Counted from the stretch's first letter, positions 43,576 to 52,322 are shown. The stretch is 64,000 nt of DNA from Hohaiivirga grylli (GCF_039655745.1 NZ_JBBYXI010000002.1:372001-436000), one strand, 5' to 3'. Translations and numbers: made by a program. The notes: generated by a model not told the origin, from the sequence alone.

Positions 43576-44916
43576 ATGATTAACTCTCAGGATGTAACCG
43601 GGGGGCAGGCATCCGCTTTTTCAAAAAGCGCAGACCCGTCCAATCCGAAGAAAGAAGTTTCCCGCCGTCAGATTATTTTCGCTGCAGCATTCGGTAACTT
43701 CGTTGAGTTTTTTGATTTCACGGTCTTTGCAACATTTGCCGTAATCATTGGTAAGGTCTTCTTTCCATCAGGCGACAGTGCAACAGATCTGTTAAGTGCT
43801 TTAGCGACATTTGGTGTTGGCTTCTTCATGCGCCCGGTTGGTGGTGTTGTTATCGGCTATTATGCAGATAAGATTGGCAGAAAGCCTGCCATGATCCTGA
43901 CATTGTCACTGATGACCATAAGTACGCTCATGATTGCGTGTGCGCCGAGCTACGCTCTAGCTGGAGTTTGGGGCGCTGTCATTCTTGTGTTGGCACGTCT
44001 GCTTCAGGGCTTTGCAGCCGGTGGTGAAGTTGGTGCTTCAACATCAATGCTGGTTGAAGCTGCTCCAAAGAACCGCCGTGGTCTTTACTCTAGCTGGCAG
44101 CTTGCAACGCAAGGCGGCTCAACCATGTTTGGTGGTATCCTTGCAACTATTCTCTTCGCAACACTGGATGCCGAGCAGATGAGTTCATGGGGCTGGCGTA
44201 TTCCGTTTGCAATCGGCGCTATTCTTGGCCCAATTGGTCTGATTTTGCGTCTGCGCATTGAGGTTGTTGCGGAAGAACCGAAGGCCGAGCAGAAAGCGAT
44301 TGAGACAGAGAGTTCCTTTAGCCTGTTAATTCAACACTTTAAGCCAATTATTCTAGGGGTTCTGCTGACGATCGGCAGTACAATCAGCATTTATCTGTCG
44401 CTGTATTTCTACAGTACATTAGGTGCGAAATTCCTGAATATTTCCAGCACATACACGAGCGCAGCTATTTTGATGACCGGATTTATCAATCTGGTGTTGT
44501 CGCCGGTTGCTGGTTATTTGAGTGATATCTATGGCCGTAAGCCATTGATTATCATCTCTCGCTGGCTGATGCTTGTTTTCGCTGTGCCATCATTCTGGCT
44601 GTTGGTAAATTGGCCTACTCCAGTCGTGCTGTTTTTTGTTGTTATCGTAATGGCATCCATTGCAACGATTGCAGCAGCTCCTTCTGTTTTGATGATCTCG
44701 GAACTGTTCCCACGTAAGATTCGTGCGCTGGCTTTCTCTATTGTCTATAGCGTTGGCGTTGCAATCTTCGGTGGCTTTGCCCAGTTCTTTGCAACAGAGC
44801 TCATTGTTTTGACGGAGAGCTATATCTCCCCATCAATCTATATGATTTTTGGCTGTTTAGTCTCTATCATCGCACTGATATATATCGAAGATCAGTACAA
44901 AAACGACCTGAAATAA
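43576..44916 (+). CDS. MFS transporter, metabolite:H+ symporter family
   Basis: 446 residues, 12 transmembrane segments. MHS-family text: AAAFGNFVEFFDFTVFATFAVIIGKVFFPSG, GVGFFMRPVGGVVIGYYADKIGRKPAM, LLQGFAAGGEVGASTSMLVEAAPKNRRGLYSSWQ. MHS members import citrate, ketoglutarate, proline betaine and similar compounds. Linked to the M20 hydrolase gene just upstream, so a conjugated amino acid or its product is plausible. Ends at a strong terminator. Confidence 0.9.
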   Translation: MINSQDVTGGQASAFSKSADPSNPKKEVSRRQIIFAAAFGNFVEFFDFTVFATFAVIIGKVFFPSGDSATDLLSALATFGVGFFMRPVGGVVIGYYADKIGRKPAMILTLSLMTISTLMIACAPSYALAGVWGAVILVLARLLQGFAAGGEVGASTSMLVEAAPKNRRGLYSSWQLATQGGSTMFGGILATILFATLDAEQMSSWGWRIPFAIGAILGPIGLILRLRIEVVAEEPKAEQKAIETESSFSLLIQHFKPIILGVLLTIGSTISIYLSLYFYSTLGAKFLNISSTYTSAAILMTGFINLVLSPVAGYLSDIYGRKPLIIISRWLMLVFAVPSFWLLVNWPTPVVLFFVVIVMASIATIAAAPSVLMISELFPRKIRALAFSIVYSVGVAIFGGFAQFFATELIVLTESYISPSIYMIFGCLVSIIALIYIEDQYKNDLK

Positions 44917-44917
44917 A

Positions 44918-44945
44918 CAAGGGGGCTTTACGCCCCCTTGTTTTT
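44918..44945. terminator. Bidirectional terminator between MFS gene and ade
   Basis: Nine-pair stem CAAGGGGGC / GCCCCCTTG with a TTTAC loop and TTTTT on the plus side; on the minus strand TTGTTTATTT follows. Confidence 0.88.
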
Positions 44946-46719
44946 ATACAGGTATAGCTGGCTGAGATGCCAATATCGGCAGGATTTCTTTTGTCCCGCC
45001 ATCCGTTAAGCCGAGGTCGGTCAGATGTGGGCCAGCATTGCAGGCAAGGCTGATACCTTCAATCGCTTTAAAGACGCGATAGGGGGGCTTCCACTCCATG
45101 ATCGTATCTGTTGCAGCCTTGACCGTATTGTAGTTCTGGCGAATTATTTCCGGGTCTTCTTCTGAAATCATACCTGCTATTGGCAGGGCAATAGATGCGA
45201 TGACCCTACCATTTTTTACGACACAGACGCCACCGCCCATTTCAATAAGTGAATTGGCAGCCAGCAGCATCTCTTTCGGGTCCTTACCAAGTACGACCAG
45301 ATTATGAGAGTCATGCGAATAGGATGTTGCCAGAGCGCCTGTCATAGTGCCCCAGTCGCCAAGCAGAGCGCATTGTGGCTGTGCATCAGGCTTTCCGTGA
45401 CGGTTCATAATGAACAGGCGATTGTAAGCATCAGGCAGAACAGCAAAGCCATTTTTGACCTCAAGGTCAGCCTCATGCCATTCGGTAAAGCGAGCACCAT
45501 GAATAGCACGCAGACGGTGAATGCCATCTGCTACATTGGGTACACGTACTTCAAAATCTTCAAGGGTGAGAGGCCGCACCTTCATTGAATGTGAAATGGC
45601 CTCCATGTTGGAAACAGGGGGGGAGGCTATCTTTACACCTTTAGGAACAATCTTGCCGGAAGCATAGACTGTATTGATCTTCATCGTCTGGAGGTCAGAC
45701 AAGACAACGATATCTGCAATGCGGCCAGCTGAGATCAGACCGATGTCTGTCCGGCGCAGACGATAAGAGGCATTCAGTGTTGCGAAGCGAATAGCTGTGA
45801 CCGGGTCAAGGCCGTATTGAATAAGCCGGCGCAGCACATCGCAAATCCCCCCTTTGCTAACCAGATCATCCGGGAAGACATCATCTGTACAGATGGAAAT
45901 CTGTGAGGATGCAAAGGGCAGTTCATTCAGAGCCTTGACAATATCCGGCAGAAGATAGTCATGAGAGCCGCGAATTTCGATGGAAAGGCCGGAGCGCAGC
46001 TTTTCAAGAAAGTCTTCCGCAGAGGTGAGCTCATGGTCGGAAGTCACACCTGCAGCAAGATAGGCCTGAAGTTCAGGGCCTTTCAGACCACGGGCGTGGC
46101 CTTCAACAAGCTTGTTGGCTTTGATGCCTGCCGCGACGATTTCAGTCATGCGCTTTGAGCCGGCAAGAACACCTTTCATATCCATGACTTCTGCAACACC
46201 AACCACTTCTGGCCAGCTCAGCATTTCCTCCATCTCCTTACCGGAGAAATAGGCACCGGAAGTTTCAAGTCCTTCCGTCGAGGGGATACTTGAAGGTGCT
46301 GTAAAGAGGATTCGTAATGGCAAGCCTTTGCTGGCTTCAATGCCATAGCGGACGCCATCCATACCAAATACGTTGGCAAGCTCATGTGGGTCACACATGA
46401 TGGTTGTCGTTCCTTGAGGTACGATAACCGATGCGTAGTTTGCAGGGGTCATGTGCGAGCTTTCAAAGTGCACATGCATGTCTATGAGGCCCGGAGCCAG
46501 AAAGCGCCCAGTCAGATCGACAACTTCTTTGGCATCCTGTCGGGTGCCCTGCGGGTGGACGCTGGCAATCATATTATCAATGATGCCGACGTCTGCTGCA
46601 CGAAGCTCTGCTGTTGCGACATCAACCAACGTGGCATTGGTCAGCAGAAGATCGAAAGGCTCAAGGCCTTGTGCTGCTTTGACCGCGCGGGCTCTGCTTT
46701 GGGCAGTGATCTCTGTCAT
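44944..46719 (-). CDS. ade: Adenine deaminase
   Basis: Converts adenine to hypoxanthine and ammonia. 591 residues from the ATG at 46719, which has AAGGG 8 nt upstream; an earlier ATG (46743) lies inside the permease gene. Amidohydrolase-superfamily metal motif GLIDMHVHFESSHMTPANYA near 75, VGVAEVMDMKGVL near 155, GHARGLKGPELQAYLAAGVTSDHE near 205, SICTDDVFPDDL near 275. C-terminal Ade domain with THDSHN-like SYSHDSHNLVVLG. It forms an operon with the purine permease. Confidence 0.95.
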   Translation of the reverse strand: MTEITAQSRARAVKAAQGLEPFDLLLTNATLVDVATAELRAADVGIIDNMIASVHPQGTRQDAKEVVDLTGRFLAPGLIDMHVHFESSHMTPANYASVIVPQGTTTIMCDPHELANVFGMDGVRYGIEASKGLPLRILFTAPSSIPSTEGLETSGAYFSGKEMEEMLSWPEVVGVAEVMDMKGVLAGSKRMTEIVAAGIKANKLVEGHARGLKGPELQAYLAAGVTSDHELTSAEDFLEKLRSGLSIEIRGSHDYLLPDIVKALNELPFASSQISICTDDVFPDDLVSKGGICDVLRRLIQYGLDPVTAIRFATLNASYRLRRTDIGLISAGRIADIVVLSDLQTMKINTVYASGKIVPKGVKIASPPVSNMEAISHSMKVRPLTLEDFEVRVPNVADGIHRLRAIHGARFTEWHEADLEVKNGFAVLPDAYNRLFIMNRHGKPDAQPQCALLGDWGTMTGALATSYSHDSHNLVVLGKDPKEMLLAANSLIEMGGGVCVVKNGRVIASIALPIAGMISEEDPEIIRQNYNTVKAATDTIMEWKPPYRVFKAIEGISLACNAGPHLTDLGLTDGGTKEILPILASQPAIPV

Positions 46720-46729
46720 GGTTCTACCC

Positions 46730-48082
46730 TTAATGTACGCCAACCACAGTATAGAAATAATAAGCCAGTGGAATGGTCATCAGATACATGCCAACCGGGA
46801 CATCACGATGCTGGCCGGAAACCAGCTTGATGATGACATAGAATAGCAGACCACCGGCAATACCTGTACCAAAACTGTTGGAGATCAGTGTCAGAAGAAC
46901 CATGAACAGTGCGGAAAGACCATCTGTAAAGTTATCAAGATCAACTTTACGGATGGCTCCGAACATGGAGGTGCCGACCAGAATAAGGGCAGGTGCCGTT
47001 GCAGCTTTCGGAATCATCAAGGCAACAGGTGTAAACAACAGCATCAGGAAGAACATGATAGCCGCAGCGGCTGCCGTCAGGCCTGTGCGTCCGCCACCTT
47101 CAACACCAGCTGCTGATTCAACCAGTGCTGTGGCTGCCGGAATACCAATAATCGGGCCAAGCATTGCAGCTGTTGAATCGACAATGAATGGGCGATTGAT
47201 GTTTTCCATGTTGCCATGTTCATCAACCAGACCAGCTTTTCCGCCAACGGCCAGTGTTGTGCCCATTGTGGAGAAAAATTCTGATGCAAAGAAGGCAAAC
47301 AGGTACGGGAAGTGGACAATGTCGATAGCGCCGAGAATATCAATATGGAAAGCAACGGCATCCATAGAGTGGGGCAGTCCGAAGAAACTTTCCGGCAGTT
47401 TGGTGACGCCTAGGGGGACACCAATCAGGGTTGCAGTTAAGATTGCCCAGAGTATGGCTCCCGGTACTTTACGGGCATGCAGACCGATACCAATAAACAG
47501 GCCGCAAAGAGCGACAATTGCATCCGGTGATGTAAAGCTGCCAAGCATTAAAGCCTGACTTTTGGCATTAACGGCAACAAGTCCGGCATTACGAAAGCCC
47601 AATACCGCAATAAACAGACCAATAGCAGCTCCAAGGGCCAGTTTGATTTGTGCCGGTACCATACGGGTAATGACTTCACGCATTCCCAAGATTGTCAGAG
47701 CAAGGAAGAGAAGACCTGACCAGAAGGCAACACCGACGCCTATCTGCCACGGAACGCCTTCATTGAGGGCAAGGGTTGTACCAACTATAACGGAACCACC
47801 AATACCCGGGCCAACCAGAAATGGCAGATTGGCATAGAGTGCCATGAACAGACAGCCCAGAACGAAGACAATGATTGTTGCCGTTGTTGCTGCGCCGCGA
47901 TCCATCCCGCCAGCCGACAGCAGGGAAGGGATGACAACCAGCAGGTAGGCCGCTGCCAGAAATGATGTGATACCGGCAATGATTTCAATCTGCGGAGAAG
48001 ATTGACGTTCCCGTACACGGAAAAGCTTTTCCAGTAAGCCTTTATTCTCTGCCCCTGTTTTGCTGTGACTTGTCTCAGCCAT
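46730..48082 (-). CDS. NCS2 purine permease (AzgA type)
   Basis: Proton-coupled importer of adenine, hypoxanthine or guanine. 450 residues with 12-14 hydrophobic segments. AzgA-group text: EIIAGITSFLAAAYLLVVIPSLL, GCLFMALYANLPFLVGPGIGG, GVAFWSGLLFLALTILGMRE, SFFSTMGTTLAVGGKAGLVDE-like TFV motif near 255, VESAAGVEGGGRTGLTA near 315. It ends 10 bp before the ade start, so adenine uptake and deamination are coupled. Confidence 0.93.
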   Translation of the reverse strand: MAETSHSKTGAENKGLLEKLFRVRERQSSPQIEIIAGITSFLAAAYLLVVIPSLLSAGGMDRGAATTATIIVFVLGCLFMALYANLPFLVGPGIGGSVIVGTTLALNEGVPWQIGVGVAFWSGLLFLALTILGMREVITRMVPAQIKLALGAAIGLFIAVLGFRNAGLVAVNAKSQALMLGSFTSPDAIVALCGLFIGIGLHARKVPGAILWAILTATLIGVPLGVTKLPESFFGLPHSMDAVAFHIDILGAIDIVHFPYLFAFFASEFFSTMGTTLAVGGKAGLVDEHGNMENINRPFIVDSTAAMLGPIIGIPAATALVESAAGVEGGGRTGLTAAAAAIMFFLMLLFTPVALMIPKAATAPALILVGTSMFGAIRKVDLDNFTDGLSALFMVLLTLISNSFGTGIAGGLLFYVIIKLVSGQHRDVPVGMYLMTIPLAYYFYTVVGVH

Positions 48083-48093
48083 TTTGAACCCCG

Positions 48094-48144
48094 AAAAAGA
48101 AAAAAAGCAGCCGCCGGAAGCTTTAACTTCTAGGCATAGGCTGC
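48094..48144 (-). promoter_or_regulatory. Terminator-like hairpin in the leader of the purine permease operon
   Basis: On the minus strand GCAGCC ... GGCTGC encloses an inner GAAG/CTTC hairpin and is followed directly by seven T, a C and five T. It ends about 10 nt before the permease start, where a terminator would block the operon. Upstream, CCTGCTT (about 48198) and AAGCAGG (about 48162) could pair as an alternative structure. Fits an attenuator; no known purine-riboswitch core was recognised. Confidence 0.5.
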
Positions 48145-48253
48145 ACTGTCAAACTGATGAGCCTGCTTTACCCAAGATGAAAGTGAGAGACAAGCAGGAT
48201 AAGTGATGTATGCACTTTTTACTAAGAGAGTGGATGCTGGATACCTGTCAAAA

Positions 48254-48283
48254 AAGCCCCGGCCTAAAGCTGAGCCGGGGCTT
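48254..48283 (-). terminator. Terminator of yjhX
   Basis: Perfect ten-pair GC-rich stem AAGCCCCGGC / GCCGGGGCTT with a ten-base loop; minus-strand T-run TTTTTTG. Starts six bases after the yjhX stop. Confidence 0.88.
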
Positions 48284-48288
48284 ATCAT

Positions 48289-48546
48289 TTATCGGTTGTC
48301 CAGTTGTGAACGTACTGATTTACGTCCTGTTTCCGTTATTTGGTAAGGTTTGCCATTCTTTGACATGATGAGACGTTTGCTCTTGAGTTTGGTAAAAACT
48401 GAAAGAGTACAGTCTGTCAGAATAAAACCTTCACGGGTATAGCATTCGATTGTGTGAATGCGCCCTGACGTGTTACGGAAATGTGTAATATGGCCACCTT
48501 TGGCCAAGACATGCAGAACCTTCTGTTCTGACTTGGATATATTCAT
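48289..48546 (-). CDS. yjhX: YjhX-family protein (UPF0386)
   Basis: 85 residues from the ATG at 48546: MNISKSEQKVLHVLAKGGHI, then SGRIHTIECYTREGFILTDCTLSVFTKLKSKRLI and a C-terminal RSQLDNR. This matches the UPF0386 family throughout. E. coli YjhX has been described as the toxin of a toxin-antitoxin pair with the acetyltransferase YjhQ; no such partner is nearby, so here it may be a stand-alone DNA-binding or topology-related protein. The fold looks like a small winged helix. An upstream in-frame ATG (48576) adds ten non-family residues. Confidence 0.88.
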   Translation of the reverse strand: MNISKSEQKVLHVLAKGGHITHFRNTSGRIHTIECYTREGFILTDCTLSVFTKLKSKRLIMSKNGKPYQITETGRKSVRSQLDNR

Positions 48547-48582
48547 GTTGGAAATCCGAATGCAGTAATCAGACATGCAAAA

Positions 48583-48660
48583 CCAAGCATCTATGGATGC
48601 TTGTTGCGCTTTACGTGCATCGATAACCTGATCCCTGTTTAACGAAGGGTACGGTTATCG
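48583..48660 (-). ncRNA. Structured RNA element upstream of yjhX (candidate)
   Basis: Two stems in the 5' region of yjhX. Stem A (about 48620-48660): CGATAACC pairs with GGTTATCG, with inner CCCT / AGGG. Stem B (48584-48603): CAAGCATC / GATGCTTG with a four-base loop; on the minus strand GGTTTTG follows. It could be a structured 5' leader or a short sRNA ending at stem B. No Rfam family was recognised by eye. Confidence 0.4.
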
Positions 48661-48808
48661 GACTCCCGCATTCTCCAACATAAAAACCTCTGCAAGATAG
48701 CTGTGCTATCATTCATAAAAGATGGGTTTATCTAATAAAATCAAAGAAAAATGTCAAACCGACTTACAGGTATATGACATTTCTCCATCGACTTGTTTGC
48801 CAATTAAA

Positions 48809-49684
48809 CTAATAGTTTTCAATGCTTACATCGTCTGCAACGATATAAAATGAGTTGGTCAAAGATACTTTAGGTTGGACCAGAGAATTTGTGACAGCAA
48901 TCTTTTTGAGAGAACGGACCGTAAAAGTTAAATTTAAGCGGCAGGGGGAAACCGTATCTATATTCATACGTTTCTGAGTGCATTTTTCTAAAATGCTATT
49001 TTGTGCGTCCGGTTGTTTCGCAACAATCTGAACGGTATCCTGTGGTGTTTGCTTCGTGCATAAAATCAGCGTCTGTTTTGACAGACATTCAATGCGGTTC
49101 ACTTTTATGGGCTGAAATAAAGTCTTCAGTATATTATCCTGCTCAGCGAGCTTATGGGAGAAATCAGCAAGGCTGCTTTGCTTCGAATCTGTTTCAGCAT
49201 CCAGTTTAATAAGCTGCCCTGTTAAAATGACAGGTGGTACCTTAAGGCCATGTTTGGATTCTGATTGTGTTGGCAGTAAGCCTGCCATTTCAAACTCAAG
49301 ATTGAACCGGCACTTGTTCTTGTCTTTTAAAAGACTATCAGCTGGTAAATCTGTTTTTAAATCCGCGGCACATTGCTCTGGAAAACGAATGCCTTCACTA
49401 GCTGATGTATGACCAAGCAAAATGCCGTTTTCATTATTCCAGCATGTCATTGCGAAAGAATTTTTAAGCAATGGATTGCCATCCGCCTGAAGGCCATTGC
49501 CCTGAAAAGCGCAAAATACGTTCTTTAAAAACAGAGGTTTTGCAATATTCTCCATCTGTCTGAACTGAAGGGCAAGCTGCTCATTCTCAATAACGGTCGC
49601 CTGTACTGAAGGCTCAGCTGCAGAAACGAGATGAATGGAGCAGATAAGGCTAAAAGCGGAAAACAGATAAAGTATTTTTTTCAT
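48809..49684 (-). CDS. Exported protein of unknown function, cysteine-containing
   Basis: 291 residues with a signal peptide (MKKILYLFSAFSLICSIHLVSA, cleavage near residue 22). The mature protein appears to have two similar halves: KNVFCAFQG ... FAMTCWNN ... EQCAADL ... KCRFNLEFEM and NRIECLSKQ ... LILCTKQT ... EKCTQKR ... PCRLNLTFTV. Each half has four cysteines in similar spacing and ends in a C-R-F/L-N-L motif, so an internal duplication with paired disulfides is likely. No family recognised. Single gene, AT-rich. Confidence 0.7.
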   Translation of the reverse strand: MKKILYLFSAFSLICSIHLVSAAEPSVQATVIENEQLALQFRQMENIAKPLFLKNVFCAFQGNGLQADGNPLLKNSFAMTCWNNENGILLGHTSASEGIRFPEQCAADLKTDLPADSLLKDKNKCRFNLEFEMAGLLPTQSESKHGLKVPPVILTGQLIKLDAETDSKQSSLADFSHKLAEQDNILKTLFQPIKVNRIECLSKQTLILCTKQTPQDTVQIVAKQPDAQNSILEKCTQKRMNIDTVSPCRLNLTFTVRSLKKIAVTNSLVQPKVSLTNSFYIVADDVSIENY

Positions 49685-50111
49685 AATTTCAGTTTGCCCA
49701 ATAACTCAAGTTTTACAGCTATCCTTACATAATAGGGATTTTCTGATGAGTACAGGCATATCAGACATGAGAGTGTTGAACTTCTCTGATGACATCAGAA
49801 AGGAATAAGTACGTATTTTAGATAAGCTCGGCACATAATGTCAGGCAGGGCCTATATGTAATTAAGGTTATAATTAGCTATGTTTCGGCTCAGAATATGA
49901 AAATTTAACTTCTAAAAAGTTTTAACGATAACCCGTTTTATGTTTTTTCTGCCGGATTATGAATTATTATTCGGGTTAAGTGTTTTGAATTAGTTGGGTT
50001 ATCTATTTATCAGCCCAGAAAATTCTATATTTCTGTTCTCTTCCTATAATGAAAAACGCGCTTGCCATTAGCTTTTGGCAAGGCTATAGCTACCAAGCCT
50101 TTTGAGGTGTC
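49685..50111. other. 427-bp AT-rich gap before tRNA-Pro
   Basis: No gene supported. A 20-codon ORF at about 49746 lacks a good ribosome site. The last 60 bp should contain the tRNA promoter; the TTGCCA-17-TATAGC arrangement is only a weak match. Confidence 0.5.
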
Positions 50112-50188
50112 GGAGCGTAGCGCAGCCCGGTTAGCGCACTAGTCTGGGGGACTAGGGGTCGTGGGTTCAAATCCCGCCGCTCCGACCA
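50112..50188 (+). tRNA. tRNA-Pro (anticodon GGG)
   Basis: 77 nt with encoded CCA. Acceptor stem CGGAGCG / CGCTCCG, anticodon stem CTAGT / ACTAG with loop CTGGGGG (anticodon GGG), T-arm GTGGGTTCAAATCCCGC. Reads proline codons CCC/CCU. No repeated 3' end, integrase or attachment site is seen nearby. Confidence 0.97.
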
Positions 50189-50404
50189 TCCTAATCAATG
50201 ATGATTGGGATTTCTTTATTGATTGGACGTGTTTGATGCTACGTCTTGAATTTAACAGTGGTTTCCCAACGGCCATTTTGGCCGATGGAGCTGTTTTTTC
50301 AAAACCTTCTCACATTGTTACAGAGGTGGGACAGCAGAGTTTTTCTGGTTGTGCCTATGGGTCCAGTCTTTTTTACCTGACATCTATCATAGAGACGAGT
50401 TTAG

Positions 50405-51109
50405 ATGGGACGTGGCAACGATTACCGTGATCGCGGTGACCGCCGTCGTGGCGGTTTTGGCAATAATGATTTTCCGCAAAATGATCCGTGGGGAGATTAC
50501 ACACCTCCTCGCCCCGCATTCGAACGTAGGCCTGCCCCTGGTGGACGCGCCCCTGTAGAATCCGGACCGGAAACAGAAGCGAAGGTCAAGTGGTTCAATG
50601 GAGACAAGGGCTTCGGCTTTGTCGAAATGACAGATGGATCTGGTGAAGCTTTCATTCACATCCGCGCTGTTGAATCCGCCGGTGTTAATACACTTGATCC
50701 GGGCACAACACTGGTTGTCCGTGTCGGGCAGGGCCAGAAGGGTGCTCAGGTTACCGAAGTGTTGAGCGTTGACGCCAGCACAGCTGAACCAGCTGCTCCG
50801 CGTGGTGCTGGTGGCGGTTTCGGCGGTGGTGCTCCACGTCGTGGCCCTCAGGGTGGTGGCTTTGCTCCACGTCAGCCAATCGAGCGAGACCTCACAGATG
50901 CTCCAGAAGCTTCTGGTATCGTCAAGTGGTATGATGCAACAAAGGGCTTTGGCTTCGTTGCAGTTGAAGGCGAAAGCAAAGATCTGTTCGTACACCGTAC
51001 AGTTCTTGGTGATGCCGGTCTTGCTAGCCTGATGGAAGGTCAGCGCGTTCGCGTGAAGATTGTCGAAGGCCGTAAGGGTCTGGAAGTTGGTTCTATCGAA
51101 CTCGAATAA
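50405..51109 (+). CDS. Double cold-shock-domain protein
   Basis: 234 residues. An Arg/Gly/Asn-rich start (RDRGDRRRGGFGNNDF) is followed by two cold-shock domains: about 57-120 (AKVKWFNGDKGFGFVEM, GEAFIHIRAV) and about 168-232 (GIVKWYDATKGFGFVAVEG, KDLFVHRTVL), joined by a Gly/Pro/Arg linker (GGGFGGGAPRRGPQGGG). Both RNP motifs (KGFGFV; FIHI/FVHR) are present in each. Two-domain CspA relatives are typical of Hyphomicrobiales; they bind single-stranded RNA/DNA. Ribosome site weak (GACGAG). It follows tRNA-Pro by about 215 bp. Confidence 0.9.
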   Translation: MGRGNDYRDRGDRRRGGFGNNDFPQNDPWGDYTPPRPAFERRPAPGGRAPVESGPETEAKVKWFNGDKGFGFVEMTDGSGEAFIHIRAVESAGVNTLDPGTTLVVRVGQGQKGAQVTEVLSVDASTAEPAAPRGAGGGFGGGAPRRGPQGGGFAPRQPIERDLTDAPEASGIVKWYDATKGFGFVAVEGESKDLFVHRTVLGDAGLASLMEGQRVRVKIVEGRKGLEVGSIELE

Positions 51110-51135
51110 TTTCCACGATAATTGAATAAAATATG

Positions 51136-51167
51136 TGCCGACGTTTTATGAGCGTCGGCATTTTTTT
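51136..51167 (+). terminator. Terminator after the cold-shock gene
   Basis: Perfect eight-pair stem TGCCGACG / CGTCGGCA followed by TTTTTTT. Confidence 0.9.
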
Positions 51168-51356
51168 ATTGTCTGTTAAGACCAAAACCCTATTTGAGAT
51201 AATTAAGAAGCTAATGTGTGAGGCCATACATCTCATCAGTGTCTCTGCTTTTTGTTCAGGAAACTGACAGATTTCTTGCGTTAGATTCAAACTGTAATGT
51301 CGTCGATGCTTTGTTGATTCTTCATAAGAGCAGGGCGCTATGAAGAGGTTTTGGTT

Positions 51357-51872
51357 ATGAAAAAGAATATCGTTTTAGGGATGATTGCTTCCTTTGCCCT
51401 TGCAACGAGCGTTCTTGCCGGCGCAGCGGTTAATGCGCAGCCCATTCCGAAGGAACGGGGACCTGTTGGCACTGTAAGGCCTAATGTTGCGCCACGTCCG
51501 AATGTTGCGCCTGGCCGTCCGTCTGTCCAGCCACCACGTGGTGGTCGCCCAGGTCGTCCAGGTAATGGCTATCGTCCAGACCATGGCTATCGCCCCGGTC
51601 CGGGACATCGTCCTGGCCCAGGTTATCGCCCTCATGGCCCACGTCCGGGTTATTATTACGATGGCCCACGCCGTCGCTACTATAACGGGCCCCGTGCTTA
51701 TTACGATGATGGTGGCGCTGCTGCCGTTGGTGTTTTGGGTGGCCTGGCCCTTGGAGCTGCTATTGCATCAGGCAATGGTGGTGTTGTCTATGAAGAATGC
51801 CGTATTGTCCCGCGTCGCGTCTGGGTTGATGGATGGGGCTACCGTGTCAGAGATGTTGAAGTCTGTGACTGA
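51357..51872 (+). CDS. Exported Pro/Gly/Arg-rich protein
   Basis: 171 residues from the ATG at 51357 (GAAGAGG upstream; a TTG at 51351 is also in frame). Signal peptide about 1-24 (IASFALATSVLAGAAVNA). The central region (about 35-120) is low-complexity with repeats of RPxVAP, then GYRPxxGYRPGPGHRPGPG, then Tyr/Arg-rich YYYDGPRRRYYNGPR. A Gly/Ala hydrophobic segment (VGVLGGLALGAAIASG) and a short C-terminal domain with two cysteines (YEECRIVPRRVW...VEVCD) follow. Probably periplasmic or cell-envelope; function unknown. Confidence 0.75.
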   Translation: MKKNIVLGMIASFALATSVLAGAAVNAQPIPKERGPVGTVRPNVAPRPNVAPGRPSVQPPRGGRPGRPGNGYRPDHGYRPGPGHRPGPGYRPHGPRPGYYYDGPRRRYYNGPRAYYDDGGAAAVGVLGGLALGAAIASGNGGVVYEECRIVPRRVWVDGWGYRVRDVEVCD

Positions 51873-51888
51873 TCTCATAATTAAGAAC

Positions 51889-51915
51889 AAGGCGGGAAAC
51901 TTCCCGCCTTTTTTA
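51889..51915 (+). terminator. Terminator after the Pro/Gly-rich gene
   Basis: Ten-pair stem AAGGCGGGAA / TTCCCGCCTT followed by TTTTTA. The convergent DUF2842 gene ends just inside its right flank. Confidence 0.85.
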
Positions 51916-51920
51916 TTGGA

Positions 51921-52130
51921 TCAGGTTTTGTCCGGACGCTCCATCCATTTGATGAGGGGCATGAGAGGCAGAATCCAGGCCAGGCCGATGACAATATAGA
52001 AGATGATTTTTATCACTAAGCCTTCTTCTGAAATGCGGCTATCGGCAAGAGCCATTGCAAGGAGCGCATAAATGATTGCGTAGATCAGAATAATGATCGT
52101 ACCGAGAAGTTTACGCGTGCGCCTTTTCAT
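51921..52130 (-). CDS. DUF2842 membrane protein
   Basis: 69 residues: basic start MKRRTRKLLG, two transmembrane segments (about 10-30 and 41-60) and the ending PLMPLIKWMERPD, which is the DUF2842 signature. Small inner-membrane protein of alphaproteobacteria, often beside the COX15 gene as here. Function unknown. Confidence 0.88.
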   Translation of the reverse strand: MKRRTRKLLGTIIILIYAIIYALLAMALADSRISEEGLVIKIIFYIVIGLAWILPLMPLIKWMERPDKT

Positions 52131-52322
52131 GAATGAACCACTTTTCTTGAGTAAACGGCAAAGCTTGATAAGCCTATTTTACATGTAAGCCAATCTGACT
52201 TTTCTTTAAACTGTCAAAGCGTATAGAGCCAGCCCGATTTGATCGGAATATCGGATGATGGCGTGTTTTAAAATAATATGCGAGACCTAGTTTTATAAAA
52301 GGCTTCCCATGAGGAGATTTGG

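Noticed and set aside
46878..47558. 226-codon plus-strand frame inside the purine permease
   Set aside because: Shadow frame of the permease; no ribosome site or family motif.
48083..48290. Classical purine riboswitch before the purine permease
   Set aside because: No three-way-junction core was recognised; only terminator-like and alternative stems are supported.
50112..50188. tRNA-Pro as an integration site of a genomic island
   Set aside because: No integrase, no repeated tRNA 3' end, and ordinary chromosomal genes on both sides.
50161..50430. 89-codon frame starting inside tRNA-Pro
   Set aside because: Begins within the tRNA, overlaps the cold-shock gene start, no ribosome site and no family resemblance. 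A shorter start at 50236 has the same problems.
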